NCBI RefSeq assembly: GCF_009741445.1
Contig: NZ_CP046507.1
Span: forward strand, 62,001-126,000
Source of the DNA: Mycobacterium avium subsp. avium
GTDB taxonomy: Bacteria; Actinomycetota; Actinomycetes; Mycobacteriales; Mycobacteriaceae
DNA length: 64,000 nucleotides
Direction: 5' to 3'
Below, piece by piece: positions 27,465-36,519 of the stretch (the stretch's first letter is position 1; every line of letters starts with the position of its first letter). The translations under genes and the position numbers were made by a program. The notes under the pieces were generated by a model that worked only from the letters and a program-made list of their open reading frames with translations, was not told the origin of the DNA and made no database searches.

Positions 27465-27645
27465 GCTGGCGGCATCGGCGATGGCTGGTGTCGCACAACG
27501 GATATCGGCGGCTGCGCCGGCAGGTGCAGATCGCCACCATGAAACGGTCCGACTCGACCACCTCGCCGCCGGGCATCTCGATGCGCACCGGCCCCGAGAC
27601 CAGCACCGGTCCGTTGGGCACCACCTGAACCCTGGTGGGGCTCAT
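27400..27645 (-). CDS. CDGSH-type iron-sulfur protein
   Basis: An 81-residue protein with one CDGSH-type motif, CTCRRSRRYPLCDTSHRR: C-x-C-x2-S-x3-P-x-C-D-x-S-H, ligands Cys3-His1 for a 2Fe-2S cluster. Such proteins transfer electrons or clusters. The ATG overlaps the methyltransferase stop (ATGA). The frame extends past the motif into an Ala/Thr-rich tail that lies antisense to the end of the haem-oxygenase-like gene. Confidence 0.83.
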   Translation of the reverse strand: MSPTRVQVVPNGPVLVSGPVRIEMPGGEVVESDRFMVAICTCRRSRRYPLCDTSHRRCRQLKDSAGPAAAATTTDPAATTP

Positions 27646-28331
27646 CGCTTTTCCGCCCGGATCACGATCAGCTCCTCTTCGCGGCGCCCGCGCGGGATCA
27701 GGCCGACGTCCTCCAGCCAGTGCGCCCGAGACAACATCACCGGACCGAACGGGATCCATTTGGAGGCAATGACTTTCGCATCCATTCCGGCCCACTTCAG
27801 GGAATCCAGCGACTGCTGCACACCGGCCAGCGCCGAGTGCACCAGCAGCAGCGATCCGCCGTCGCGCAACAGCTTCGGCGCCGACTCGCACAACGGATCC
27901 AGGACCAGCCGGCCGTCCCGGCCGGCGTTCCACGCCCACGACGGCCCGGTCACCGGGCCGAGCTCGTCCAGCACGGCGCCGGGCGGGGTGGGCACGTAGG
28001 GCGGATTGGACACCACGACGTCGAACGGCGCGCAATCCACCGCGGCGAGCCACGACCCCTCCCGGACGTCGACGTCCACCCCGGCCAGCGCGGCGTTCTC
28101 CCGGGCGCACTGCACGGCGTGCGGGCATTTGTCGAACGCCGTGACGCTGGCGCAGCCCATCTCCGCCGCGGCGATCGCGACGAACCCGCTGCCGGTGCAC
28201 AGGTCCAGCACGCGCCGTCCCGGGATCAGACCGGTGCCGTGCATCACGTCCACCAGCAACCGGGAATCCTCTTGCGGCTGATAGACATTGTGGGCGGGCA
28301 ACACAGCGGGCTCGGGGTAGGTGGTTGTCAC
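27642..28331 (-). CDS. HemK-like class I methyltransferase
   Basis: A 229-residue SAM-dependent methyltransferase with motif I DLCTGSGFVAIAAA and catalytic motif VVSNPPYVPTPPG (NPPY), as in N5-glutamine and HemK2-type enzymes. The N-terminal VYQPQEDSRLLVD is also typical. The substrate might be a protein glutamine or a nucleic-acid base. The start is GTG 28331, with GAAAGG 6 bases upstream; an ATG-type start 28 codons earlier would skip this site. A SigF-like promoter lies just upstream. Confidence 0.82.
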   Translation of the reverse strand: MTTTYPEPAVLPAHNVYQPQEDSRLLVDVMHGTGLIPGRRVLDLCTGSGFVAIAAAEMGCASVTAFDKCPHAVQCARENAALAGVDVDVREGSWLAAVDCAPFDVVVSNPPYVPTPPGAVLDELGPVTGPSWAWNAGRDGRLVLDPLCESAPKLLRDGGSLLLVHSALAGVQQSLDSLKWAGMDAKVIASKWIPFGPVMLSRAHWLEDVGLIPRGRREEELIVIRAEKR

Positions 28332-28391
28332 TGTTGGCCTTTCGAGAACCCTTACAAGGAGCGCCGCTGATCTCACGGCTTGGCGTGGATA

Positions 28392-28417
28392 ATGCCCGCA
28401 AACCACCGCATTCAAAC
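28392..28417 (-). promoter_or_regulatory. SigF-like promoter of methyltransferase-CDGSH operon
   Basis: On the minus strand GTTT (28414-28417), 16 bases, GGGCAT (28392-28397); the -10 has one mismatch to GGGTAT. The predicted start is near 28385, about 54 bases before GTG 28331. Confidence 0.55.
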
Positions 28418-28441
28418 GGACCAGCCGAAAAGTGTTGACGG

Positions 28442-28996
28442 CTAACCGGTGGTGGCGCCCGCGAATTGCGCCAGGATGGTCGAGCAGAACGCCGGCAGGT
28501 CCTTCGGCGAGCGGCTGGTGATCAGGTTGCCGTCCACCACCACCTCCTCGTCCACCACGTGGGCGCCCGCGTTGCGCAGATCGGTGCGGATGCTGGGATA
28601 GGAGGTCAGCGTCCGGCCCGCTGCCACACCGGCTTCCACCAGCGTCCAGGGTCCGTGGCAGATGGCGGCCACCGGCTTGCCGGATCCGACGAAGTCCCGC
28701 ACGAAGGAGACCGCGGTGTCGTCCAGGCGCAGCTTGTCGGGGTTGACGGTGCCGCCCGGCAGCACCAGGCCGTCGAAGTCGTCGACCGACGCGTCGGCCA
28801 CCTTGCGGTCGACGGTGAAGGTGCCGGCCGGCTCCAGGTCGTGGTTGCGCGCCTGGATCTCGCCGTCCTGCAGCGAGACCACCTCGACGCCGGCGCCGGC
28901 CTCGCGCAGCGCCGCCGCCGGCTGCTCCAGCTCCACCTTTTCCACCCCGTCGGCCGCCAGGATCGCTATCTTCTTGCCTTGCAACTCATTTGACAT
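28442..28996 (-). CDS. DJ-1/PfpI-family protein (general stress type)
   Basis: A 184-residue DJ-1/PfpI protein: KKIAILAADGVEKVELEQP, the acid in the same strand, and the nucleophile elbow VAAICHGPWTLVEAG with Cys followed by His. Members act as glyoxalase/deglycase-like enzymes or chaperones and are often annotated protease I. ATG 28996 has AAAGGGGAACCGAG upstream. It follows the LLM oxidoreductase gene by 25 bases and is probably transcribed with it from the SigF promoter at 30019. Confidence 0.87.
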   Translation of the reverse strand: MSNELQGKKIAILAADGVEKVELEQPAAALREAGAGVEVVSLQDGEIQARNHDLEPAGTFTVDRKVADASVDDFDGLVLPGGTVNPDKLRLDDTAVSFVRDFVGSGKPVAAICHGPWTLVEAGVAAGRTLTSYPSIRTDLRNAGAHVVDEEVVVDGNLITSRSPKDLPAFCSTILAQFAGATTG

Positions 28997-29021
28997 CTCG
29001 GTTCCCCTTTCTCGTTCGCCG

Positions 29022-30008
29022 CTACTTCGCCGCATCGCGCAGCGCCGCCAGCAGCGGTTCGGCGGCTTCCTTGAGGAATCTCTCCTGGGTGTCCCCGCCG
29101 ATCTGGACCAGCGCGATGTCGGTGAACCCGGCCTCCCAGTACGGCCGGACCCCCTCGACGATCGCGTCCAGGTCGGGACCGCAGGGAATGGCGTCGGCGA
29201 CGTCCTCGGGGCGCACGAACTGGGTGGCGCCGGCAAACCCGGCCGGGGTGGGCAGGTCCGCGTTCACCTTCCATCCGCCGGCGAACCAGCGGAACTGGTC
29301 GTGCGCGCGTTTGACGGCGGTGTCGGGGTCGGGATCCCACGACACCGGGATCTGCCCGACCACCCGTCCGCCACCGGCGAGGTTGGCGGCCTGACGGGCG
29401 CCGTGCCAGGCGTCGACCAGGTCGGCGTTGGGTTCGGTGGCGATCAGGTGGTCGGCCAGCTTGGCGAACTTGTCGACCGCCCGGGTGCCGCCGATGGCCA
29501 CCCCGATGCCGACCGGCACGTCGGGCACGTCCCACAGCCGCGCGGAGTCGACCCGGAAATAGTCGCCGGTGAAGTCCACCAGCTGCCCGCCGAACAGCTC
29601 CCGGATGATCTTGATGGCCTCGCGCAGCATGTCCTGCCGGCGGGTGATGGTCGGCCAGCCCTTGCCGACGACATGCTCGTTGAGGTTTTCGCCGCTGCCC
29701 AGGCCCAGGGTGAACCGGCCGTCGGACAGGATCTGCACGGTGGCCGCCTGCTGGGCGACGATGGCCGGGTGATAGCGCATCGTCGGGCACGTCACGTAGG
29801 TGTACAGGTCGACCCGCTCGGTGGCCTGCGCCACCGCGCCCAGCACCGCCCAGGCGTTGGGCGCGTGTCCCTGCGAGGTGAGCCACGGTGAGAAGTGGTC
29901 ACTGCACACGTGGAAGTCGAAACCGCGCTCTTCGGCCGAAATCGCGTACCGGACAAGCTCTTTGGGTCCACTCTGCTCGGTCATCAAAGTGTAGCCAAAA
30001 TTCGTCAT
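29022..30008 (-). CDS. F420-dependent LLM-class oxidoreductase (FGD-like)
   Basis: A 328-residue luciferase-like TIM barrel of the TIGR03557/Fgd group: VCSDHFSPWLTSQGHAPNAW near the N-terminus, LGLGSGENLNE and VAIGGTRAVDK. These match F420-binding glucose-6-phosphate-dehydrogenase-like enzymes. The substrate is unknown; it is too divergent to name fgd1. I choose ATG 30008 (MTNFGYT); GTG 30014 is an alternative that fits a leaderless transcript. Gap to the NrfD gene is about 50 bases, and an excellent SigF promoter lies there. Confidence 0.85.
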   Translation of the reverse strand: MTNFGYTLMTEQSGPKELVRYAISAEERGFDFHVCSDHFSPWLTSQGHAPNAWAVLGAVAQATERVDLYTYVTCPTMRYHPAIVAQQAATVQILSDGRFTLGLGSGENLNEHVVGKGWPTITRRQDMLREAIKIIRELFGGQLVDFTGDYFRVDSARLWDVPDVPVGIGVAIGGTRAVDKFAKLADHLIATEPNADLVDAWHGARQAANLAGGGRVVGQIPVSWDPDPDTAVKRAHDQFRWFAGGWKVNADLPTPAGFAGATQFVRPEDVADAIPCGPDLDAIVEGVRPYWEAGFTDIALVQIGGDTQERFLKEAAEPLLAALRDAAK

Positions 30009-30018
30009 GCGCACCGGG

Positions 30019-30043
30019 ATACCCGGCTGCACCGAGGGCAAAC
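30019..30043 (-). promoter_or_regulatory. Consensus SigF promoter of LLM-PfpI operon
   Basis: On the minus strand GTTT (30040-30043), 15 bases, GGGTAT (30019-30024): an exact match to the SigF consensus. The predicted start, near 30012, falls at the first codons of the LLM gene, so the mRNA would be leaderless or nearly so. Confidence 0.75.
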
Positions 30044-30056
30044 GACGCGGGCGTGC

Positions 30057-31142
30057 TCAGCCCGCGGTGGTGATGGAGTCCGACGTGATCCCGGCCGCGC
30101 GGCGGGCGGCCAGCCGGCGCTGCTGCGGCTCGATGGTGTAGCGGGGGTGGCGGGCGGACTCCAGCCCGGCCTCGAACACCCCGAACCGGGTCAGCGCCGA
30201 GGCCGTCGCCAACGCCAGGCCGCTGACCACCGCGACCGCCCGGTGCCGCCCGGCCAGCAGGGTGCCCAGCCCGCCGGCGATCACCAGGCGTTCGCTGGCC
30301 CGCAGCATCCGGCCGGGCCCGCCGGTGTGCAGGGGTTCGGCGGCGACCGGGTCCATCCGGCGCTCCATGACCTTGCTGGCCGCCAGGTCGCCGAGCGCAC
30401 CGAGCACGGCCAGCGTGCGGGCCGGGCCGGCCTGGTGCACGGGCGCGGTCACCATCGCCAGTCCCGATGCGGCCAGGCTCGCCGAGCTGACGAACACGAA
30501 CGGCAGGTCCTCGTGGGCCGCGTTCCAGGTCGGGGTGGCGGTGTCGGCCAGCAGCACGGCGGTGTAGACGGCCAGCGGCGGCGCCAGCACCGCCGCCTGA
30601 AGGCCGGCCGGCCCCTCGGCGGCGCGCAGCACCGGGCGCAGCGGGCCCAGCGGGAGCCGCTGCCCCGTCATCCGGTCCACCTCGGCGGCGGCGGCCACCG
30701 AGATCCCGGCGCTGAACGCGCTGAGAATCCACGAGCCCAGGTTCATCGGCGAGGTCAGCTTGACGGTGCGCAACATGTTCAGGAACCGCTCGGGCCGGCC
30801 CAGGTCCTTCACCAGCGCGACCAGGCTGAGCAGCACCGCGGCCAGGGCGGTCAGCCGGGTGTTGCGGCGCAGCGTGTCCCGGCCGGTCAGCTGGGCGCCG
30901 GCCGCCAGCAGCCCGGAGCCGCCGGCGACGCCGCCCAGGAACAGATACGCCCCCACCTCGTGGCCCCACGGCGCCGGCTTGACCACCGGGCGCCCGTAGT
31001 ACGAGCTGAACTCGGCCTCGGGCACCATCGGCATCTCGCGGGAGCCGTCGCCCGCCCCGCGCCGGCCGCCGCGCTTGCCTTTGCGGCGCTTGCCGCCCGC
31101 CGGTTCAGGCGGCCGGAAACTGTCGAATTCCGAGGTGCTCAC
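30057..31142 (-). CDS. nrfD: NrfD/PsrC-type membrane subunit of formate dehydrogenase
   Basis: A 361-residue integral membrane protein with about eight hydrophobic helices, opening with PMVPEAEFSSYYGRPVVKPAPWGHEVGAY-type NrfD features after a basic, low-complexity first 37 residues. NrfD subunits pass electrons between an iron-sulfur subunit and the quinone pool. GTG 31142 overlaps the stop of the Fe-S subunit gene (GTGA), which fixes the start. It is the third gene of the fdh operon. Whether it binds haem cannot be told; NrfD proteins usually do not. Confidence 0.87.
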   Translation of the reverse strand: MSTSEFDSFRPPEPAGGKRRKGKRGGRRGAGDGSREMPMVPEAEFSSYYGRPVVKPAPWGHEVGAYLFLGGVAGGSGLLAAGAQLTGRDTLRRNTRLTALAAVLLSLVALVKDLGRPERFLNMLRTVKLTSPMNLGSWILSAFSAGISVAAAAEVDRMTGQRLPLGPLRPVLRAAEGPAGLQAAVLAPPLAVYTAVLLADTATPTWNAAHEDLPFVFVSSASLAASGLAMVTAPVHQAGPARTLAVLGALGDLAASKVMERRMDPVAAEPLHTGGPGRMLRASERLVIAGGLGTLLAGRHRAVAVVSGLALATASALTRFGVFEAGLESARHPRYTIEPQQRRLAARRAAGITSDSITTAG

Positions 31143-32113
31143 CGGCTCCTCCAAAACGCCAGCACGGCCGCCCCGACCATGCCGGCCGCGGCCAGCCCGG
31201 CCCGCTTGAACATGGTCATCAGGTCGGCGGTGCACACCCGCGGGTCGGGCGGCAGACCGTAGACCTCGGGTTCGTCGAGCAGCAAGAAGATGGAGCCGGT
31301 GCCGCCGACGCCGTCGTGCTCGTTGGCCCCGTACAGCCGGGCCTCGGTGAGCCCCTGGGCGTGCAGGGCGGCCACCCGCCGGCGCGCCATGGCCACCAGG
31401 TCGTCGTGGTCGCCGAACTTGATCGAGGTGGTGGGGCAGGTCTTGGCGCAGGCCGGGATCTCGTCCTCGAGCAGCCGGTCGTAACACAGCGTGCACTTCT
31501 GCGCGACGCCGGTGACGATCTCCTCGCTGGGGCGGTCCGGCCGTTGCGCCGGTGTCGCGTAGGTCCCGTCGTTGCGCCGCTCGACGACCCCGAACGGGCA
31601 GCCCGCCACGCAGGTGCCGCAGCCGTTGCAGACGTCGTGCTGCACCACCACCGTGCCGAATTCGGTGCGAAACAGCGCGCCGGTCGGGCAGACGTCCAGG
31701 CAGCCGGCGTGCGTGCAGTGCTTGCAGACGTCCGAGGACATCAGCCAGCGGAACTCCGGGGTGTGCGGCACCGCCGGCTCGGTCGGCTCGGAGGCCGCGG
31801 CGGGGAGGGTCGGCATGCCCAAATCGATGAGCGCCCTGCCGGATTCGCGTGCCTGCTCGATGCGTTCGCGACCCTGTTCGACGAAGGCCACGTGCCGCCA
31901 GGTGCTGGCGCCCAGCGCGCCGGTGTTGTCGTAGGACGAGCCCAGCAGCTCGAGGTCGCCGTCCTGCGGGTTGCGGTTCCATTCCTTGCAGGCGACCTCG
32001 CAGGCCTTGCACCCGATGCAGATCGAGGTGTCGGTGAAAAAACCCTTGCGCGGCTTGCGATCCGCCCAGCCGGCGTCGGCGGCCGGGTCGGTCGGTCCGG
32101 TCAGCTGGCCCAT
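31139..32113 (-). CDS. Formate dehydrogenase iron-sulfur (beta) subunit
   Basis: A 324-residue 4x[4Fe-4S] ferredoxin-like subunit (HybA/FdnH family). Cysteine groups are visible in order: CIGCKACEVACKEWN, CKHCTHAGCLDVCP, CNGCGTCVAGCPFG and KCTLCYDRLLEDEIPACAKTCP. A hydrophobic C-terminal helix (about 300-320) could anchor it to NrfD. It carries electrons from the molybdenum subunit to NrfD. The ATG shares one base with the catalytic-subunit stop (TGATG). No Tat signal is present, so the complex is predicted to face the cytoplasm. Confidence 0.9.
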   Translation of the reverse strand: MGQLTGPTDPAADAGWADRKPRKGFFTDTSICIGCKACEVACKEWNRNPQDGDLELLGSSYDNTGALGASTWRHVAFVEQGRERIEQARESGRALIDLGMPTLPAAASEPTEPAVPHTPEFRWLMSSDVCKHCTHAGCLDVCPTGALFRTEFGTVVVQHDVCNGCGTCVAGCPFGVVERRNDGTYATPAQRPDRPSEEIVTGVAQKCTLCYDRLLEDEIPACAKTCPTTSIKFGDHDDLVAMARRRVAALHAQGLTEARLYGANEHDGVGGTGSIFLLLDEPEVYGLPPDPRVCTADLMTMFKRAGLAAAGMVGAAVLAFWRSR

Positions 32114-35100
32114 CAGCTCCCCCTTTCCCACACGGCATCGTCCACCCGCACGTTGCCGGTCTCGGTGGTGACGCCCGAGCGCGACTGGTAGTCGGCGATC
32201 AGCCGGAGCAGCTCCTCGCCGCGCGGGCGGCGGCCCGGGCGGATGTCGCACGACCCGGCCTTGGATTCCTGGATCTGCACGTTGGGATCCAGTGTGACAC
32301 CGAGCAGGTCGTTGGCCGCGTCCCCGCTGACCACCGCGTCGCCGCCCACACCCCAGTGGTAGGGCAGCCCGATCTGGTGCACGGTGTGGCCGTTGATGAC
32401 CAGCGGCGCAACACGTTTGGTGACCAGCACCCGCGCCTCGATGGCGGCGCGCGGCGAGATGATGGTGGCCCACCCGTACGGCTGCAGGCCGCGTTCGGCG
32501 GCCAGCTCGGGTGAGACCTCGCAGAACATCTCCGGTTGCAGCTCCGAGAGGTAGGGCAGCCACCGGCTCATGCCGCCGGCGGTGTGATGCTCGGTGAGCC
32601 GGTAGGTGGTGAACACGTACGGGTAGACGTCGGAGCCGGGCTCGCCGGCGCTGGGTGCGCTGAGATTGTCCTTGCGCGCGAAGGTGATTCGCGCCGGGTT
32701 GCGCTGCTGGGGATACAGCGCGTTGGCCACCGGCGATTCCTGCGGCTCGTAGTGCGTGGGCAGCGGCCCGTCGACCACACCCTTGGGCGCGAACAGCCAG
32801 CCCTTGCCGTCGGCCTGCATGATGAACGGGTCGTCGCCGGCCAGCGCGTCGGGGCCGCCCAGCTCGGGGTCGGGCCGGGCGCCCGGGGCCCGGTCGACCA
32901 CGAAGTCCGGCACGTCGTAGCCGACCCAGCGTCGCTGGTCGGGATCCCACCAGATGTAGCGCTTGCGTTCGCTCCACGGTTTGCCGTCCGGGTCGGCCGA
33001 CGCGCGGTTGTAGAGCACCCGCCGGTCGGCGGGCCACGCCCAGCCCCACTGCGATTGGCTGGGCGATGCACCGCCGTTGGGCACCCGGCGCGCGGCCTGG
33101 TTGACGGCGTTGGCGTACACCCCGGTGTAGATCCAGCAGCCGGCGGCGGTCGACCCGTCGGCGCGCAGCTCGGTGTAGGACGCCAACGGGTCCGCGGGCT
33201 CGCCGACCCGGTATCCGTTGATCTCGGCCAGCACCGTCTCCCCGTCCGGGTCGCCGTGCTCGTCGGTGGGGTAGTCCCAGGTCAGATCCAGCAGCGGCCG
33301 GTCCCGCTCGTCGGTCGAGCCGGCCAGCCGTTGCCGGATCCGCTTGCCGAGTTCGTAGAAGAACTGCAGTTCGCTCTGGCACTGTCCCGGCGGCTCGACG
33401 GCCTGGTGCCGCCACTGCACCAATCGTTGTGTCTGCGTGAAGGATCCGGCCTTCTCCACGTGCGTGGCGGCGGGCAGGAAGAACACCTCGGTCTCGATCT
33501 CCTCGGTTTTCAGTTCCCCGGAGGCGATTTCGGGCCCGTCCTTCCACCAGGTGGCCGATTCGATCAGGTTGAAGTCGCGCACCACCAGCCACTTGAGATG
33601 CGACATGCCCAGCCGTTGCATCCGGCCGTGCGCCGAACCGACCGCGGGGTTCTGGCCGAGCAGGAAGTAGCCCTCGACCTCGTCGGCCAGCATGCCCATC
33701 ACGGTCTGGTAGGTGCCGTGCGGGCCGGTCAGTCGGGGCAGGTAGTCGTAGGCCCAGTCGTTGTCCGCGGTGGCCGCCTCGCCCCACCACGCCTTGAGCA
33801 GGCTGACGGTGTAGGCGTCGGCGTTGGCCCAGAAGCCCTTCTGTTTCTTGGATCCCACCGCGTCCAGGTAGTCGGCCAGGGTGTCGTGCACGCCCGCCTT
33901 GGGCATCGGCAGATAGCCGGGCAGCAGGTTGAACAGCGTGGGGATGTCGGTGGAGCCCTGGATGGTGGCGTGGCCGCGCAGCGCCATGATGCCGCTGCCC
34001 GGGCGCCCGACGTTTCCCATCAGCAGCTGCAAAATCGTTGCGGTGCGGATGAATTGGGCGCCCAGGGTGTGCTGCGTCCAGCCGACGGCGTAGGCGAAGC
34101 AGGTGGTGCGCTCGCGCCCGGAGTTCTCCACGATGGAGCGGGCCAGGTAGTCGAAGTCCTCCCGGCTGATCCCGCACACGTCTTTGACCATCTCCGGCGT
34201 GTAGCGGGCGTAGTGCCGCTTGAGGATCTGGAAGACGGTCCGCGGGTGCTGCAGGGTCTCGTCGCGGCGCACCCTGGCGTGCGCCAGCGGCGGGCCGCCG
34301 CTGCCGTGCTCGTCACCGGCGGCGCTGTGGGTGGCGGTGGCGCCGTGGGTGTGACCGCCGCCGGGGGACTCGATTTCGCCTCCGGACCGGCCGTCGTCCT
34401 CCTCTTCGTAGGCCCAACTCGACGTGTCGTACTGCCCGGTCTCGGGATCGAACCCGGAGAACAGGCCGCCGAGATCCTCGGTGTCGCGGAAGTTTTCGTT
34501 GATGATGGTGGCGGCGTTGGTGTACGCGACGACGTATTCGGAGAACCACAGGTCGTTGGTGAGCACGTGGTTGATCAGCGCGCCGAGCAGCACCACATCC
34601 GAACCGGCCCGGATCGGGATGTGTCGGTCGGAGACCGCCGAGGTGCGGGTGAATCGCGGGTCGACGTGGATCACCCGCGCGCCGCGGGCCCGGGCCTCTT
34701 CCACCCATTGGAAGCCGACCGGGTGACACTCGGCCATGTTGGAGCCCTGGATGACGATGCAGTCGGCATTGGCCATGTCTTGCAGTGATTGGGTGGCGCC
34801 GCCGCGCCCGAAGGAGGCTCCCAGACCGGGAACCGTGGCACTGTGTCAAATACGGGCTTGGTTCTCGATCTGAATGGCGCCCGCGGCGGTGAAGAGCTTC
34901 TTGATGAGGTAGTTCTCTTCGTTGTCCAGGGTCGCGCCGCCCAGCGCGGCGATGCCCATGGTGCGGCGCAGCAGGTTGCCCTTCTTGTCGATGTCCTGCC
35001 AGCTGTTGCGGCGCGATTCCACGAAGCGGTCGGCGATCATGTCGATCGCGGTGTCCAGCTGCAGCGGCTGCCATTCGGTGGCGCGCGGCGCGCGGTAGAG

Positions 35101-35427
35101 CACCTGCAGCTGCCGCCCCGGCGAGTTCACCAACTGCTCGCTCGCAGATCCCTTGGGGCACAAGCGTCCTCGCGAGATCGGCGAATCGGGGTCGCCCTCG
35201 ATCGCCACGACCCGCTCATCCTTGACGTACACCCGCTGGCCGCAGCCGACGGCGCAGTACGGGCACACGCTCTGCACCACCCGGTCGGCCGTGGCGGTGC
35301 GCGGCACCAACGAGCGGGTGTGTTTGGAGGTCACCGCCGAGCCGCGGCCGAGTTTGTCCGTCGAGCGCACCTGGCGCAGCACGGGCCATTCCAGAAACAC
35401 CTTGCTCAGGGCTTTTTTCGGGGCCAT
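32113..35427 (-). CDS. fdh: Selenocysteine-containing formate dehydrogenase catalytic subunit
   Basis: The catalytic subunit of 1104 residues, read through an in-frame TGA at 34846-34848 that encodes selenocysteine at position 194. The frame is uninterrupted on both sides: before it ENQARI, after it HSATVPGLG, giving the canonical Sec-His pair of the active site. N-terminal cysteines C55, C58, C62 and C90 bind one 4Fe-4S cluster (CPYCAVGC...LCPKG). Motifs of bis-MGD molybdo/tungsto-enzymes follow, including GSNMAECHPVGFQW, and a His-rich insert around 34320-34370 is typical of actinobacterial members. It oxidises formate to CO2. The N-terminus has no twin-arginine signal. Order selD-fdh alpha-beta-nrfD, all minus strand. 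Confidence 0.95.
34816..34848 (-). promoter_or_regulatory. Bacterial SECIS element
   Basis: TGA (34848-34846) is followed after 11 bases by a perfect 7-bp stem GGTTCCC/GGGAGCC (34834-34828 and 34822-34816) closing the loop GGTCT (34827-34823). U·G is the only non-Watson-Crick pair. The loop GGUCU and the 18-base distance from UGA to the loop are both identical to E. coli fdhF. This recruits SelB bound to Sec-tRNA. Confidence 0.95.
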
Positions 35428-35499
35428 CCCCTCACCCTAATGGCGATCGCAAGCGCGGCGAAGCCGGGCGCAGCGGGTCGCCATCTATTATCGGCCCGC

Positions 35500-36492
35500 T
35501 CAGCGCACCACGATGGTGTGCTCGCCGCGCGGCACCAGCTCACCGATGACGGGCGCCCCCGGGATCTCGCCGGCGATCAGCAGCCCGCCGGATGTCTGCG
35601 CGTCGGCCAGCAACAGCGCCTCGTCCTCGCCGACACCCGACAGGTCGACGTGCGGGGCCACCCAGTCGAGGTTGCGCCGGGTGCCCCCGGACAGGTAGCC
35701 GGCCGCCAGCGCCTCGCGGGCGCCGTCCAGGTACGGCACCGCCGCCGCGTCGAGCACCGCCGTCACCCCGCTGGCCCGGGCCAGCTTGTGCAGGTGGCCG
35801 AGCAACCCGAAACCGGTGACGTCGGTGGCGCATTCGACGCCGGCGGCCAGCGCCGCGCCGGCCGCCTCGGCGTTGAGCGTGGTCATCACGGCGATGGCCT
35901 CCTCGAACCGCTCCCCGGTCGCCTTGTGCCGGTTGTTGAGCACGCCGATGCCGAGCGGCTTGGTCAGCGACAGCGGCAGGCCCGGCTTGCCGGAGTCGTT
36001 GCGCAGCAATCGATTCGGGTCCGCGATCCCGGTCACCGCCAGCCCGTACTTGGGTTCCGGGTCATCGACGCTGTGCCCGCCGGCCAAATGGCAGCCGGCC
36101 AGGCCGCACACGTCCAGCCCGCCGCGCAGCGTCTCGGCGGCCAACTCGAACGGCAGCACCTCGCGCGGCCAGCCCAGCAGGTTCACCGCGACCACCGGGC
36201 GCCCGCCCATCGCGTACACGTCGGACAGCGCGTTGGTGGCCGCGATCCGGCCCCAGTCGTAGGCGTCGTCCACCACCGGGGTGAAGAAGTCCGTCGTCGC
36301 GATCAGCGCGGTGCCCTGCTGGATGCGCACCACCGCCGCGTCGTCACCGCTGTCGAGGCCCACCAGCAGCTCCCCCAGCGGGTCGCGCGGACTGGCCGCG
36401 CCCAGCCCGCGCACCACGTCCTCGAGCTCACCGGGCGGGATCTTGCAGGCGCAGCCGCCGCCGTGAGCGTATTGCGTCAGTCGGTAGGTCAC
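35500..36492 (-). CDS. selD: Selenide, water dikinase
   Basis: A 330-residue SelD that makes selenophosphate from selenide and ATP. The N-terminal catalytic motif GGGCACKIPPG has the cysteine (position 14) and lysine (17); it is a cysteine-type SelD, not a selenoprotein. AIRS-type domain motifs include VVRIQQGTALIATTDFF, NLLGWPR and CHLAGGHSVDDPEPKYGLAVTG. The start is GTG 36492 (VTYRLTQY), because the longer frame would run antisense through tRNA-Sec. It lies 72 bases upstream of fdh and reads in the same direction. Confidence 0.92.
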   Translation of the reverse strand: MTYRLTQYAHGGGCACKIPPGELEDVVRGLGAASPRDPLGELLVGLDSGDDAAVVRIQQGTALIATTDFFTPVVDDAYDWGRIAATNALSDVYAMGGRPVVAVNLLGWPREVLPFELAAETLRGGLDVCGLAGCHLAGGHSVDDPEPKYGLAVTGIADPNRLLRNDSGKPGLPLSLTKPLGIGVLNNRHKATGERFEEAIAVMTTLNAEAAGAALAAGVECATDVTGFGLLGHLHKLARASGVTAVLDAAAVPYLDGAREALAAGYLSGGTRRNLDWVAPHVDLSGVGEDEALLLADAQTSGGLLIAGEIPGAPVIGELVPRGEHTIVVR

Positions 36493-36497
36493 CCGTC

Positions 36498-36504
36498 CAT
36501 AATT
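36498..36504. promoter_or_regulatory. Symmetric -10 between selD and tRNA-Sec
   Basis: Only 27 bases separate the selD start codon from the 5' end of tRNA-Sec. They contain CATAATT, which reads as a -10 on both strands: CATAAT (36498-36503) toward tRNA-Sec, and AATTAT (36504-36499) toward selD. The minus reading would start transcription at about 36492, on the selD GTG itself. Confidence 0.4.
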
Positions 36505-36519
36505 GACCCCATGGTCCAG

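Noticed and set aside
34846..34848. TGA splitting the formate dehydrogenase gene, suggesting a pseudogene
   Set aside because: Both sides are in one frame, Sec-His is at the catalytic site, a perfect SECIS follows and the full Sec machinery is adjacent.
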